Below, piece after piece: positions 1 through 7,731 of a DNA stretch of 33,495 nucleotides. This DNA comes from Bacillota bacterium. Its GTDB lineage: Bacteria; Bacillota; Clostridia; Tissierellales; MES13. Position 1 is the first letter of the stretch; each line of letters opens with the position of its first letter. Under the pieces are notes generated by a model, which worked only from the letters and a program-made list of their open reading frames with translations, made no database searches and had not been told where the DNA came from. The stretch lies in the NCBI GenBank assembly GCA_009711765.1, contig VEND01000126.1, positions 1-33,495 of the forward strand, given 5' to 3'. The position numbers and the translations under genes were made by a program.

Positions 1-78
1 TGTCAGAATTGTGATGGGTTAATGGAACCTATACACTACAAAAGTGTACACGGAATAACTTATAACATTGACGATTAG
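1..78 (+). CDS. C-terminal fragment of an unidentified protein
   Basis: Reading frame 1 is open from the first base and ends at TAG (76-78), giving 25 residues that begin CQNCDGLMEP and end YNIDD. The CxxC pair could be part of a zinc ribbon, but the fragment is too short to assign a family. It is followed 17 nt later by a strong intrinsic terminator, which supports a real gene ending here. Most of the gene lies outside the window. Confidence 0.5.
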   Translation, partial: CQNCDGLMEPIHYKSVHGITYNIDD

Positions 79-95
79 TGAAGAGCCAAGAATAA

Positions 96-126
96 GCGGC
101 GAAATCATTTAATCGCCGCCTTTTTT
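96..126 (+). terminator. Rho-independent terminator after the upstream gene
   Basis: A GC-rich stem, GCGGCGA paired with TCGCCGC, has a 10-nt loop and is followed directly by TTTTTT. It closes the transcription unit of the partial gene at the window edge and insulates the histidine kinase gene downstream. Confidence 0.9.
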
Positions 127-220
127 AATTTTCTAAATAGGAGATAGTTAAAAGATATTACAAAAAATAAAGGATGTAGTAAAAAATTGTAGAATATATA
201 AATTTAAGGAGGTGGTTTGT

Positions 221-2242
221 ATGGTAGATGATAATAAGTGTAATAATTGTAAAATGAAATCCTCTAATAAAGAAATAGATAATGAAGAAATAAATAGTCT
301 TGTTTTAAAAACAATACTAGATTCAACTTCAGAGGGTATTTTAGTAGTTAGTAAACATAGAAAAATTATCCATGCAAATAAACCCTTTAAAAAAATGTGG
401 AAAATTCCAGAGAGTATCTTTAAAAGTAAAAGCGATAAAAAATTGTTAGAGTATGTAAAAAGTCAGCTTATATTTCCAGAGAAATTTATATCAGAAGTAA
501 CTAAATCCTACGATTCTAACGGAGGGTATAAAGATACTATTTATTTTAATGATGGTAGGATTTTTTCTTTATATTCAAAGCCTTTAATATATGATAATAA
601 AATTAAGGGTAGAGTGTGGAATTTTACAGATGTAACCATGGATAAAAGATATAAAAAAGCGTTAAAAGATAGAATATTATTTCAAAAAAAATTATTAAAT
701 ACTATACCTTTTCCTATTTATATAAAGGATAATGAAAGTAAATTTATAGATTGTAATAATTCCTATGCTATATTTTTAGGTATAGAAAAAGAAAAGATAA
801 TAGGGAAGACAAATGAAGAATTATTTCCCAAAAAAATATGTAATAAATATGATAAAATGGATAAAAAATTAAGAGATAATGGAGGTATTCAAAGGTATAA
901 TTATATTGTGCCCCATAACGATGGAACTAATCATGACGTTTCATTTACAAATGCATTATTTAAGGATGCAGATGGAAAATGTACTGGAATAGTTGGAGTA
1001 ATGACAGATATAAGTGAACAGAAAAGGATATCTAAAGCTCTTTATGAAAGTCAAGAAAGATATAGAAGATTATCTGAGGATTCTCCTGATGCTATTGTTG
1101 TTCATAAAAAAGGGAAAATAGTTTTTGTAAATAGAGAAGCTGTGAAATTGTTAGGGTTTAACCACGCTATAGATTTACATGGAAAAAATGTATTAGATTT
1201 TCTTCATGAAAATTATCACAAGAAGGGTATAAAGTTAATAGAAAGAATACATAAATATGGAGAAAGTACTCCCTTAGTTGAGCAAAAGATAGTAAGAACT
1301 GATGGAGAAATTATTGACGTAGAGTCTAAATCCACAATATTTCCCTATGGTGGAGAGATAGCTACACAAACTGTTATTAGAGATATTACAAAGCGAAAAA
1401 AAGAAGAAAAACTACGAAGAGAGACAGAAGTTAAATTAAACGAAGCCATAGAATATAATAAATTAACTACTGAATTTTTTGCAAACCTTTCCCATGAGTT
1501 TAGAACTCCTCTTAATATTATTTTAGGGGCAATTCAATTAATTGAGAGTACTTTACATAGTAGTTCTTACGAAAATAGTCATAATAGCGCCTTAAAACAT
1601 ATAAATATAATGAAACAAAATTGTTATAGATTACTTAGGCTTATTAATAATATGATAGATGTAACTAAATTAGGATCAGGATTTTATAATCTAAATTTTA
1701 AAAATTATAATATTATTTCAATAGTTGAGGATATTACCTTATCCGTTGCAGATTATATTAAACATAAGGATATTAATTTTATTTTCGATACAGAAGTAGA
1801 AGAATTAATAACTGCAATAGATGCAGATGCCATGGAAAGAATCATTCTTAATTTATTATCTAATAGCGTTAAATTTACTAACCCCGGGGATAAAATATCA
1901 GTTAATATTAAAACAGATACAAATCATGTTATAATAGTAGTAAAGGATTCAGGAGTGGGTATTCCTAAGGAAAAAATAGATATTATCTTTGATAGATTCA
2001 GACAAGTCGATAAGTCATTAACAAGAATTCATGAAGGTAGTGGAATAGGACTTAGTATAGTAAAATCTTTAGTAAAACTACATGATGGGAACATATCCGT
2101 TAAAAGTGAAGAGAATAAAGGAACTAAAGTTATAATTAAGTTACCAATTAAGAAAGTAAAGCATAATAAATATGATAAAGATAATTCTAATAAAGGACGT
2201 ATAGAAAGAATTAATATTGAATTTTCTGATATATATTCATAG
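221..2242 (+). CDS. Multi-PAS sensor histidine kinase (orphan)
   Basis: A 673-residue sensor kinase that autophosphorylates on His and should pass the phosphate to a response regulator. Three PAS/PAC modules lie at about residues 25-140, 150-265 and 275-390. A HisKA domain follows with H-box SHEFRTPLN (His425). The HATPase has N-box ERIILNLLSNSVKF, G1 DSGVGIP, an F-box FDRFRQVD and G2 GSGIGLSIV. No membrane helix is visible, so it is probably cytoplasmic. The ATG at 221 is chosen because AAGGAGG (206-212) lies 8 nt upstream; the earlier GTG at 212 overlaps that site. The N-terminus carries CNNC. The protein ends in a short tail, RIERINIEFSDIYS, after the ATPase domain. No response regulator gene is adjacent, so its partner and signal are unknown. 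Confidence 0.93.
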   Translation: MVDDNKCNNCKMKSSNKEIDNEEINSLVLKTILDSTSEGILVVSKHRKIIHANKPFKKMWKIPESIFKSKSDKKLLEYVKSQLIFPEKFISEVTKSYDSNGGYKDTIYFNDGRIFSLYSKPLIYDNKIKGRVWNFTDVTMDKRYKKALKDRILFQKKLLNTIPFPIYIKDNESKFIDCNNSYAIFLGIEKEKIIGKTNEELFPKKICNKYDKMDKKLRDNGGIQRYNYIVPHNDGTNHDVSFTNALFKDADGKCTGIVGVMTDISEQKRISKALYESQERYRRLSEDSPDAIVVHKKGKIVFVNREAVKLLGFNHAIDLHGKNVLDFLHENYHKKGIKLIERIHKYGESTPLVEQKIVRTDGEIIDVESKSTIFPYGGEIATQTVIRDITKRKKEEKLRRETEVKLNEAIEYNKLTTEFFANLSHEFRTPLNIILGAIQLIESTLHSSSYENSHNSALKHINIMKQNCYRLLRLINNMIDVTKLGSGFYNLNFKNYNIISIVEDITLSVADYIKHKDINFIFDTEVEELITAIDADAMERIILNLLSNSVKFTNPGDKISVNIKTDTNHVIIVVKDSGVGIPKEKIDIIFDRFRQVDKSLTRIHEGSGIGLSIVKSLVKLHDGNISVKSEENKGTKVIIKLPIKKVKHNKYDKDNSNKGRIERINIEFSDIYS

Positions 2243-2259
2243 AGATTGTGGCAAGGAAA

Positions 2260-2280
2260 CCACCGTTTTTATCTCGGTGG
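2260..2280 (+). other. Hairpin between kinase gene and NUDIX gene
   Basis: CCACCG and CGGTGG form a perfect 6-bp stem around a 9-nt loop in the 66-nt gap. No T-tract follows, so it is not a typical terminator. It may be an mRNA-processing or stability element, or leader structure ahead of the NUDIX start. I recognise no known riboswitch. Confidence 0.4.
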
Positions 2281-2308
2281 ATGTTGACAAGATAAGAAAG
2301 GTGATATA

Positions 2309-2932
2309 GTGGATTTAATAAATATAAAAAATAGGTTTGAAAAGAGAACGGGAAAACCCTTAGGTATTCACGATGATTTTGCAGTATTAATACCATTAAT
2401 ATATATAAATAATGAATTACATCTTTTATATGAAGTAAGAGCAAAGGATTTAGACACTCAGCCAGGAGAGATATCTTTTCCAGGAGGAAAAGTAGAATAT
2501 AATGAAACCTTTAAAAAAGCAGCAGTAAGAGAAACCCATGAAGAACTTAGATTATCCCCTAAAAAAATAAAAGTTCTAGGGGAACTTGATTATATGATAT
2601 TACCATATAATATATCAATTTATCCCTATGTAGCTTTTTTAAATGATACTCATATTAAGGATATTAACTTTAGCGAAGATGAGGTACATAAAATATTTAC
2701 AGTTCCTCTTAAATACTTACTTAAAAATAAACCTAAGGAGTATAAAGTTCATTTAAAACCAAAACCTCATAAACACTTTCCATATCATTTAATTGAAAAT
2801 GGAGAAGAGTATAATTGGAGAACAGGTAATTACCCTGTATACTTTTATGAGTACGATAAATATACAATATGGGGTATTACTGCAAGAATTACTAAAAATT
2901 TTATAGATATATTAAAGAATGAAAAGATATGA
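2309..2932 (+). CDS. NUDIX hydrolase, CoA pyrophosphatase-like
   Basis: A 207-residue NUDIX hydrolase. The NUDIX box runs from GKVEYNE through RETHEELRL and keeps the metal-binding RE..EE core, but has Arg where the consensus has a late Gly. The stretch before it, RAKDLDTQPGEISFPGG, resembles the extra signature of the CoA diphosphatase subgroup (NudL/YeaB type), which cleaves CoA to phosphopantetheine and 3',5'-ADP. That specificity is inferred from the motif only. Translation starts at GTG 2309, with an AAAGGTG-like site about 6 nt upstream; no better ATG is available near the start. It lies 66 nt after the kinase gene and could be cotranscribed with it. Confidence 0.85.
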   Translation: MDLINIKNRFEKRTGKPLGIHDDFAVLIPLIYINNELHLLYEVRAKDLDTQPGEISFPGGKVEYNETFKKAAVRETHEELRLSPKKIKVLGELDYMILPYNISIYPYVAFLNDTHIKDINFSEDEVHKIFTVPLKYLLKNKPKEYKVHLKPKPHKHFPYHLIENGEEYNWRTGNYPVYFYEYDKYTIWGITARITKNFIDILKNEKI

Positions 2933-3054
2933 TTTTTATCATATCGTTTATTTTACCACTAGGAGTTTTAAATTTATAGATTAACTTACAATAAATGTTA
3001 ATAAAAAGGAAATCACTAAAAATATGTTAAAATATAATAAAAGGAGGGGGTATA

Positions 3055-3339
3055 ATGAAAAGGATAGAGATAAAAAAGTTAGATGTAAAAAGTGTATTTA
3101 AAGTATTAATTTATTTTGCATTAATACCTGGTGTAATTATGGTTTTGATAGGCTGTATAGCTACATTTATAGGGTTTATTACCCAAGAGAGTATGGCTAT
3201 TTTTATAGGAGTTGGATATATGCTTATGCCAATATTATTAGTAGTTTTTTATGGAGCTTTTGGTTCATTATTTGCACTTTTATATAATGGATTATCTAAT
3301 AAGTTTGGAGGGCTAGAATTATTTATTGAAGATAAATAA
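3055..3339 (+). CDS. Small two-helix membrane protein, unknown function
   Basis: A 94-residue protein. A basic, lysine-rich start (MKRIEIKKLDVKSVFKVL) leads into two predicted membrane helices at about residues 17-42 and 47-77, then a short acidic tail. The layout faintly recalls DUF3566-like proteins, which begin with a similar basic segment ending in VFK, but I would not assign it. A strong AAAAGGAGGGGG site (3039-3050) precedes the ATG. It stands alone and faces tyrS across a shared terminator. Confidence 0.75.
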   Translation: MKRIEIKKLDVKSVFKVLIYFALIPGVIMVLIGCIATFIGFITQESMAIFIGVGYMLMPILLVVFYGAFGSLFALLYNGLSNKFGGLELFIEDK

Positions 3340-3364
3340 AAGTGACCATAGTGGTCACTTTTAT
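3338..3364. terminator. Bidirectional terminator between 3055 gene and tyrS
   Basis: AAAAGTGACC and GGTCACTTTT are perfect complements around a 5-nt loop, with an A-tract on one side and a T-tract on the other. The hairpin can therefore end transcription from both convergent genes. Confidence 0.88.
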
Positions 3365-3366
3365 AA

Positions 3367-4593
3367 TTAAATTAAGTTTATCTGATGGTGTACCTTTTTA
3401 CCTCTTCTTATCATGAGTTTTTCATTAGTGAAATCATTAACAGTTATTTCTTTTTTAAAGTCGGTAACTCTTTCATCTTCTACATATATACCACCTTGCT
3501 TAATAAGACGTCTACCTTCTCCCTTTGAAGAAATAAGTTCTAGTTCTGTTAAAAGAGTTAAAATATCCATACCATTTTCAAATTTTTCTTTTTCAATGTC
3601 AGTAGAAGGAACACTAGCTTTAGTAGCACCATTACTAAATAAAGCCTTAGCTGCCTTTTGAGCTTTTTGAGCTTCTTTTTCACCATGAATAATTTTAGTA
3701 AATTCATAAGCTAGGATTTCCTTTGCTTTATTAATTTCTTTTCCTTCTAAAGAACCAAGTCTTCTAACTTCATCCATAGGAAGGAAAGTAAGTAAAGAAA
3801 GGGCATTTTCTACATCAGCATCTTGGATATTTCTAAGGTATTGATACATATTATAAGGTGATGTTTTTTCTTTATCAATCCAGATAGCACCGGATTCTGT
3901 TTTACCCATTTTTTTACCTTCACTAGTTGTTAATAATTTAAAAGTTAAACCAAAAGCAGAATTTCCATCAACTCTTCTTATTAAGTCAACACCACCTAAA
4001 ATATTTGACCATTGATCGTTTCCACCCATTTGAAGTTTACAGTCATATCTTCTATTTAGTTCTAAAAAGTCATAAGACTGCATTATCATATAGTTAAATT
4101 CTAAAAAGGATAATCCTTTTTCCATACGGGATTTAAAACATTCAGCAGTAAGCATTCTATTAACTGAAAAATGTCTTCCTATATCCCTTAAGAATGGAAT
4201 ATAAGTTAAGCCCTTAAGCCAATCAGCGTTATTAACAACATAGCCGTTGTCATCGTTAATATTTATAAATTTAGATAATTGTTTTTTAATACCTTCGGCA
4301 TTTTCATTAATTTTTTCTTCTGTTAACATCTTACGCATTTCTGTTTTACCAGTCGGGTCTCCAACTAGAGCTGTACCTCCACCTACTAAAGCTATAGGTA
4401 TATGACCTGCCTTTTGCATATGCATCATTACCATAACTTGAATAAAGTGTCCTAAATGTAAGCTATCAGCAGTAGGGTCAAATCCTATATAAAATTTTAC
4501 TTTCTCCTTACTTAAAAGTTCTTTTATTTCGTCTTCGTGGGTTGCTTGTTCAATAAAACCTCTTTCTACTAATACATCATAAACATTAGACAT
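3367..4593 (-). CDS. tyrS: Tyrosyl-tRNA synthetase
   Basis: A class I aminoacyl-tRNA synthetase that charges tRNA-Tyr with tyrosine in the cytoplasm. The 408-residue length is normal for the family. The Rossmann-fold HIGH motif is HLGH (residues 46-49) within [13 protein letters not shown]. The KMSKS loop is KMGKT near residue 230. Tyrosine-site features such as GGNDQWSNI are present. The C-terminus has an S4-like RNA-binding domain ([15 protein letters not shown]). The ATG at 4593 is preceded by a GGAGGTG site. The gene is monocistronic, controlled by a tyrosine T-box leader, and ends at the bidirectional terminator it shares with the convergent membrane protein gene. Confidence 0.98.
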   Translation of the reverse strand: MSNVYDVLVERGFIEQATHEDEIKELLSKEKVKFYIGFDPTADSLHLGHFIQVMVMMHMQKAGHIPIALVGGGTALVGDPTGKTEMRKMLTEEKINENAEGIKKQLSKFININDDNGYVVNNADWLKGLTYIPFLRDIGRHFSVNRMLTAECFKSRMEKGLSFLEFNYMIMQSYDFLELNRRYDCKLQMGGNDQWSNILGGVDLIRRVDGNSAFGLTFKLLTTSEGKKMGKTESGAIWIDKEKTSPYNMYQYLRNIQDADVENALSLLTFLPMDEVRRLGSLEGKEINKAKEILAYEFTKIIHGEKEAQKAQKAAKALFSNGATKASVPSTDIEKEKFENGMDILTLLTELELISSKGEGRRLIKQGGIYVEDERVTDFKKEITVNDFTNEKLMIRRGKKVHHQINLI

Positions 4594-4615
4594 AATTTTT
4601 CACCTCCATAAAATA

Positions 4616-4831
4616 TAAAAAGGGCCTTTCTCGTCTAAGGACGAGAAGACCCGTGGTACCACCTTAATTTGCATCTAGAGATGCCTTAAATCACTGTAAC
4701 GTGTGATAATCGCAATGCTTTCACATTGAAACTCCAGAGTGTAATTCGCCTAATTTTTAGTTACAAACTTTTCACCAACCAGTTTGCTCTCTGGAAAAAC
4801 TAAAAATCGCTACTATCTCTTTCATAGTTTA
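4616..4831 (-). promoter_or_regulatory. T-box riboswitch (tyrosine) upstream of tyrS
   Basis: On the minus strand the leader shows all main T-box parts. Stem I begins with AGAGATAGTAGCG and carries the distal AGAGAGCAAACTGG segment. The specifier region reads GCGAATTACACTC, placing the codon UAC (tyrosine) at 4741-4743. The conserved antiterminator element AAGGTGGTACCACGGG lies at 4650-4665. A competing terminator, TTCTCGTC/GACGAGAA plus GG-CCC pairs, ends in TTTTT at about 4616-4651. Uncharged tRNA-Tyr should stabilise the antiterminator and turn tyrS on, by the well-established T-box mechanism. The specifier agrees with the gene it controls. Confidence 0.96.
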
Positions 4832-4846
4832 ATATAGTTTTTTATA

Positions 4847-4875
4847 ATAATATTATATGTTTTCTATCATGTCAA
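4847..4875 (-). promoter_or_regulatory. Sigma-A promoter of tyrS
   Basis: On the minus strand a perfect -35 TTGACA (4870-4875) is separated by 17 bp from a -10 TATTAT (4847-4852). The predicted start near 4840 lies just ahead of T-box stem I, as expected. The rest of the 405-bp gap between tyrS and the next gene holds only this leader and the oppositely directed promoter at 4931. Confidence 0.8.
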
Positions 4876-4930
4876 GGGTATAATATATTATAACCAAACA
4901 ACTAACGATTTAATAAATTAGTAAACTAAA

Positions 4931-4959
4931 TTGAAAATAAGTATAATTTATTATAAAAT
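4931..4959 (+). promoter_or_regulatory. Candidate promoter of the DUF881 gene
   Basis: TTGAAA (4931-4936) and TAAAAT (4954-4959) are 17 bp apart, each one or two bases from sigma-A consensus. They sit 40 bp upstream of the start codon. In such AT-rich DNA a chance match is possible. Confidence 0.5.
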
Positions 4960-4998
4960 TTAAATAATAAGTAGGATGTTACTTTTAGGAGGACAATA

Positions 4999-5727
4999 AT
5001 GAAAAAGATTAATGATAAATTAGCAATAGCTTTTATATGCGCATTATTAGGAATTATTCTTTCAATTCAGTTTAATACAGTGGATAAGGTTGTAGGAAAG
5101 GGTTCTTTACCTACTACTAAATCAAAGGAACTTATCTCCCAAATAAAAAGTTTAAATGAAGAAAAAGAAAAACTTGCATCTAAATTAAATGAAATTGAAA
5201 GTGAAATCTTAAAAGAAGAAAAGAAAGTATCAGAAAAAAATAGATATGTAAACATATTATCTAATGAAATATTAAAATATAAAATATATGCTGGATATGA
5301 AAAAGCCCATGGCCCAGGTATTATATTTAAGTTAGATGATCCTAAAATGGAAGAAACCTATGGACAAGATATTAGCTTTTTAGTTGCTAATTATGATTAT
5401 TTACTTGAAATAGTAAGTACGTTAAATGGAGCAGGGGCAGAAGGAATTTCAATTAATGGAATAAGATATACACCCTTTGCTGAAGTGTTAAAAGAGGGAA
5501 ACAATATAAAATTTAATGATTATTCAATAAATCCTCCCTTTGAAATAAAGGCAGTAGGTGACCCAGAGGAACTTAAAGCTCAACTTATTAATATTGGATT
5601 AATACAGGAGTTAATGTATAAAGAGTATGAAGTTCATATAAGTAAAGAAGAAGATGTATTATTACCTAAATATAATGAAATTAAAGAATTTAAATATGCA
5701 AAACCTGTAGATAGTATATTTAATTAA
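4999..5727 (+). CDS. DUF881 family membrane-anchored coiled-coil protein
   Basis: A 242-residue protein. An N-terminal membrane helix (about residues 8-25) is followed by a Lys/Glu-rich coiled coil (about 42-85) and then the globular DUF881 domain, with landmarks GPGIIFKLDDP, LNGAGAEGISINGIRY and PPFEIKAVGDPEEL. DUF881 proteins (YlxW/YlxX type) often lie in cell-division or sporulation clusters in Firmicutes, but their molecular role is not firmly known. Here the gene stands alone between tyrS and superoxide reductase, so context adds nothing. AGGAGGAC precedes the ATG. It ends at a shared bidirectional terminator. Confidence 0.85.
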   Translation: MKKINDKLAIAFICALLGIILSIQFNTVDKVVGKGSLPTTKSKELISQIKSLNEEKEKLASKLNEIESEILKEEKKVSEKNRYVNILSNEILKYKIYAGYEKAHGPGIIFKLDDPKMEETYGQDISFLVANYDYLLEIVSTLNGAGAEGISINGIRYTPFAEVLKEGNNIKFNDYSINPPFEIKAVGDPEELKAQLINIGLIQELMYKEYEVHISKEEDVLLPKYNEIKEFKYAKPVDSIFN

Positions 5728-5730
5728 TAA

Positions 5731-5755
5731 AAAAAGTGGCCTAAGCCACTTTTTA
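5731..5755. terminator. Bidirectional terminator between DUF881 gene and superoxide reductase
   Basis: AAAAAGTGGC and GCCACTTTTT pair around a very short CTAA loop, giving U-tracts in both directions. The stop codon of the minus-strand superoxide reductase gene (5753-5755) lies inside the T-run. Confidence 0.88.
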
Positions 5756-6127
5756 TTTTATCTTTATTTCTTTACTATTTTCCCAAAGACCGTGTAAATT
5801 ACAGTAACTAATTACATGTATGCTACCTGGCTTTGTTGTTTTAAAGTTTGTAGATACAGAAGGTTTATTAAATATATTACCTTCACCATGGGCTGTAAAA
5901 TTAAAAGTACCTAGCTCTATAGGAAATTTACCTTCATCGGGTATAAAGAAAACTTTAATCCAAGATATATGATGTTCCACTGTATTAGGATGAGCTATCT
6001 CATCACCTATTGAAACCTTTAATTCAACCATTTCGTCAGCTTTTATTTCATCATCAATGTGTATAATAGGAACATGCTTTTCACCTTTAAAATCTCCAGT
6101 TTGTAAATATTCTTTTATGCTTTTCAC
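5753..6127 (-). CDS. Superoxide reductase (neelaredoxin type)
   Basis: Reduces superoxide to hydrogen peroxide without releasing oxygen, using electrons from rubredoxin, in the anaerobe cytoplasm. All ligands of the iron centre are visible in the 124-residue protein: His18 in GEKHVP, His46 in HPN, His52 in EHHISW, and Cys109 and His112 in CNLHGLWE. The Glu16-Lys17 pair near the active site is also present. It lacks the N-terminal desulforedoxin domain, so it is the single-iron form rather than desulfoferrodoxin. The start is GTG 6127, with GGAGGGATT just upstream. A rubredoxin-reductase-like flavoprotein lies 10 kb away. I found no convincing PerR box in the upstream gap. Confidence 0.95.
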   Translation of the reverse strand: MKSIKEYLQTGDFKGEKHVPIIHIDDEIKADEMVELKVSIGDEIAHPNTVEHHISWIKVFFIPDEGKFPIELGTFNFTAHGEGNIFNKPSVSTNFKTTKPGSIHVISYCNLHGLWENSKEIKIK

Positions 6128-6271
6128 TTTAATCCCTCCAATTATTTTGTTAATAATTTTATACCCATTTAGTATATGTTAAACACAAAATATTAGATAA
6201 TTTTTTAAAAATTTGTTAAAATAAGCTGTGATAAGTTTAAGTATATTGGAATAAATGAAAAAACATTTCAG

Positions 6272-6300
6272 TCTACAACATAGATATATCATGTTATAAT
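6272..6300 (+). promoter_or_regulatory. Candidate promoter of the RNA methyltransferase gene
   Basis: TCTACA (6272-6277) and a perfect TATAAT (6295-6300) are 17 bp apart. They would give an untranslated leader of about 100 nt in which I see no known structure. The rest of the 282-bp gap (6128-6409) holds no gene. Confidence 0.5.
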
Positions 6301-6409
6301 AAGTATATGGAAATTAATTATAGGAAAACTAAAAACAATAATATAATTATTAAAATTATAAAATAGAAGGTAAAGTAGTAAATATTAAATAAATTTTAGG
6401 AGAGGTAAG

Positions 6410-7546
6410 ATGTATAATTTAGAATTAATAGCAACAACAACCTTTGGATTAGAAGCTGTAGTAAAAAGAGAAGTCCAAAATTTAGGCTATAAAGACGTTA
6501 AAGTGGAAAATGGGAAGGTAACCTTTAAAGGTGACGAATCAGCTATAGCAAGGGCTAATTTATGGCTTAGATCAGCAGATAGAGTTTTACTTAAGCTAGG
6601 AGAATTCAAAGCTTTTTCCTTTGAAGAATTATTTGAAAAAACAAAGGCGTTACCGTGGGGAGAATGGATAACTGAAAATGGTAAATTTACTGTTACAGGA
6701 AAATCTATAAAATCAAAATTATATAGTGTTCCTGATTGTCAATCTATAGTAAAAAAAGCAGTTGTAGAAAAATTAAAGAAAAAATATAATACTGAGTGGT
6801 TTAAAGAAGATGGTCCAGAGTTTACTATACAGGTTGCTTTATTAAAGGATAAAGTAACTTTAACAATTGATACTAGTGGTGTAGGATTACATAAAAGAGG
6901 ATATAGAGAAAATGCAATTAAAGCTCCTTTAAAAGAAACTTTAGCAGCGGCTATGATACAATTAAGCTTTTTTAATAAGGATAGAATATTATTAGACCCA
7001 TTCTGTGGTTCAGGTACGATTCCTATAGAAGCAGCTATGATTGGAAAAAATATTGCTCCAGGACTTAATAGAAATTTTGCTTCAGAAAACTGGCCACGAA
7101 TAGGTAAAAAAGTTTGGAAAGAAGAAAGAGTAAATGCATTAAAGGCTATTAGACAAGAAGAAAAACTTGAGATATTTGCTACTGATATTAATCATAAAGC
7201 TATAAAAGTAGCTAAAGAGAATGCATTTAATGCAGGAGTTGATGAGTGTATAGACTTTAAAGTACAGGATTTTAAAAAACTTAATTTAAGTGATAATTAT
7301 GGAATTTTAATATGTAACCCTCCATATGGTGAAAGATTAGGAGGGAAAAAAGAAGTTGAAGATCTTTATGAAATAATGGGGGATAAATTAAAAAGATTAA
7401 AAACATGGTCAAAATATATATTGACTTCTAATGAAGATTTCGAAAAGATTTATGGCTCAAAAGCTGATAAAAGAAGAAAGTTATACAATGGAAGAATCAA
7501 GGTTGATTATTATCAGTATTATGGTCCGAGACCACCTAAGAAGTAA
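6410..7546 (+). CDS. THUMP-domain class I SAM-dependent RNA methyltransferase (RlmL/YpsC-like)
   Basis: A 378-residue RNA methyltransferase of the COG0116 family, whose members methylate guanine N2 in 23S rRNA. The N-terminal ferredoxin-like and THUMP region (about residues 1-155) binds RNA. The Rossmann methyltransferase domain follows, with SAM-binding LLDPFCGSGTIPIEAAMIG near residue 195, the acidic FATDINHKAI strand, and catalytic NPPYGERLGG near residue 300. It lacks the RlmK second domain found in the fused E. coli RlmKL, as is usual in Firmicutes. The exact target nucleotide is inferred by family only. The ATG follows TTAGGAGAGG. The gene appears monocistronic. Confidence 0.93.
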   Translation: MYNLELIATTTFGLEAVVKREVQNLGYKDVKVENGKVTFKGDESAIARANLWLRSADRVLLKLGEFKAFSFEELFEKTKALPWGEWITENGKFTVTGKSIKSKLYSVPDCQSIVKKAVVEKLKKKYNTEWFKEDGPEFTIQVALLKDKVTLTIDTSGVGLHKRGYRENAIKAPLKETLAAAMIQLSFFNKDRILLDPFCGSGTIPIEAAMIGKNIAPGLNRNFASENWPRIGKKVWKEERVNALKAIRQEEKLEIFATDINHKAIKVAKENAFNAGVDECIDFKVQDFKKLNLSDNYGILICNPPYGERLGGKKEVEDLYEIMGDKLKRLKTWSKYILTSNEDFEKIYGSKADKRRKLYNGRIKVDYYQYYGPRPPKK

Positions 7547-7572
7547 AAAATATTAATTTTATATATTTATTT

Positions 7573-7606
7573 GGACTACCATATTCCATTGGTAGTCTTT
7601 AGTATT
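7573..7606 (+). terminator. Terminator after the RNA methyltransferase gene
   Basis: GACTACCA and TGGTAGTC form an 8-bp stem around an 8-nt loop, followed by a broken T-rich run (TTTAGTATTTTTT). The interrupted tract makes it moderate in strength. Confidence 0.7.
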
Positions 7607-7628
7607 TTTTGTAATATATTCAACTATC

Positions 7629-7656
7629 TTGATGTATTATGAAATGATACTATAAT
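7629..7656 (+). promoter_or_regulatory. Sigma-A promoter of the lipoprotein gene
   Basis: TTGATG (7629-7634) lies 16 bp before a perfect TATAAT (7651-7656). The predicted start near 7663 gives a leader of about 65 nt that contains the distant ribosome site and hairpin described separately. Confidence 0.65.
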
Positions 7657-7682
7657 TGTAGATAGTCTTAAAAAATAAAACT

Positions 7683-7731
7683 AAAGGAGGAACTGGTTAT
7701 TTTATATAAAATTATAACCGGGAACAAATGA
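7683..7731 (+). promoter_or_regulatory. Distant Shine-Dalgarno with intervening hairpin at the lipoprotein start
   Basis: The only good ribosome site, AAAGGAGG (7683-7690), is 38 nt before the only plausible start (ATG 7728); the reading frame is blocked by TAA at 7707-7709. Between them CTGGTTAT (7693-7700) pairs with ATAACCGG (7715-7722), a stem of 8 bp with one G-T pair. Folding it would bring the site to within about 7 unpaired nucleotides of the ATG. Alternatively a mini-frame from about 7693 or 7699 ends at TGA 7729-7731, overlapping the ATG as ATGA, which could couple translation. Confidence 0.55.

Noticed and set aside
6128-6409. Possible PerR or Fur site upstream of superoxide reductase
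   Set aside because: Several AT-rich near-palindromes exist, but none matches TTATAATNATTATAA well enough to separate from background.
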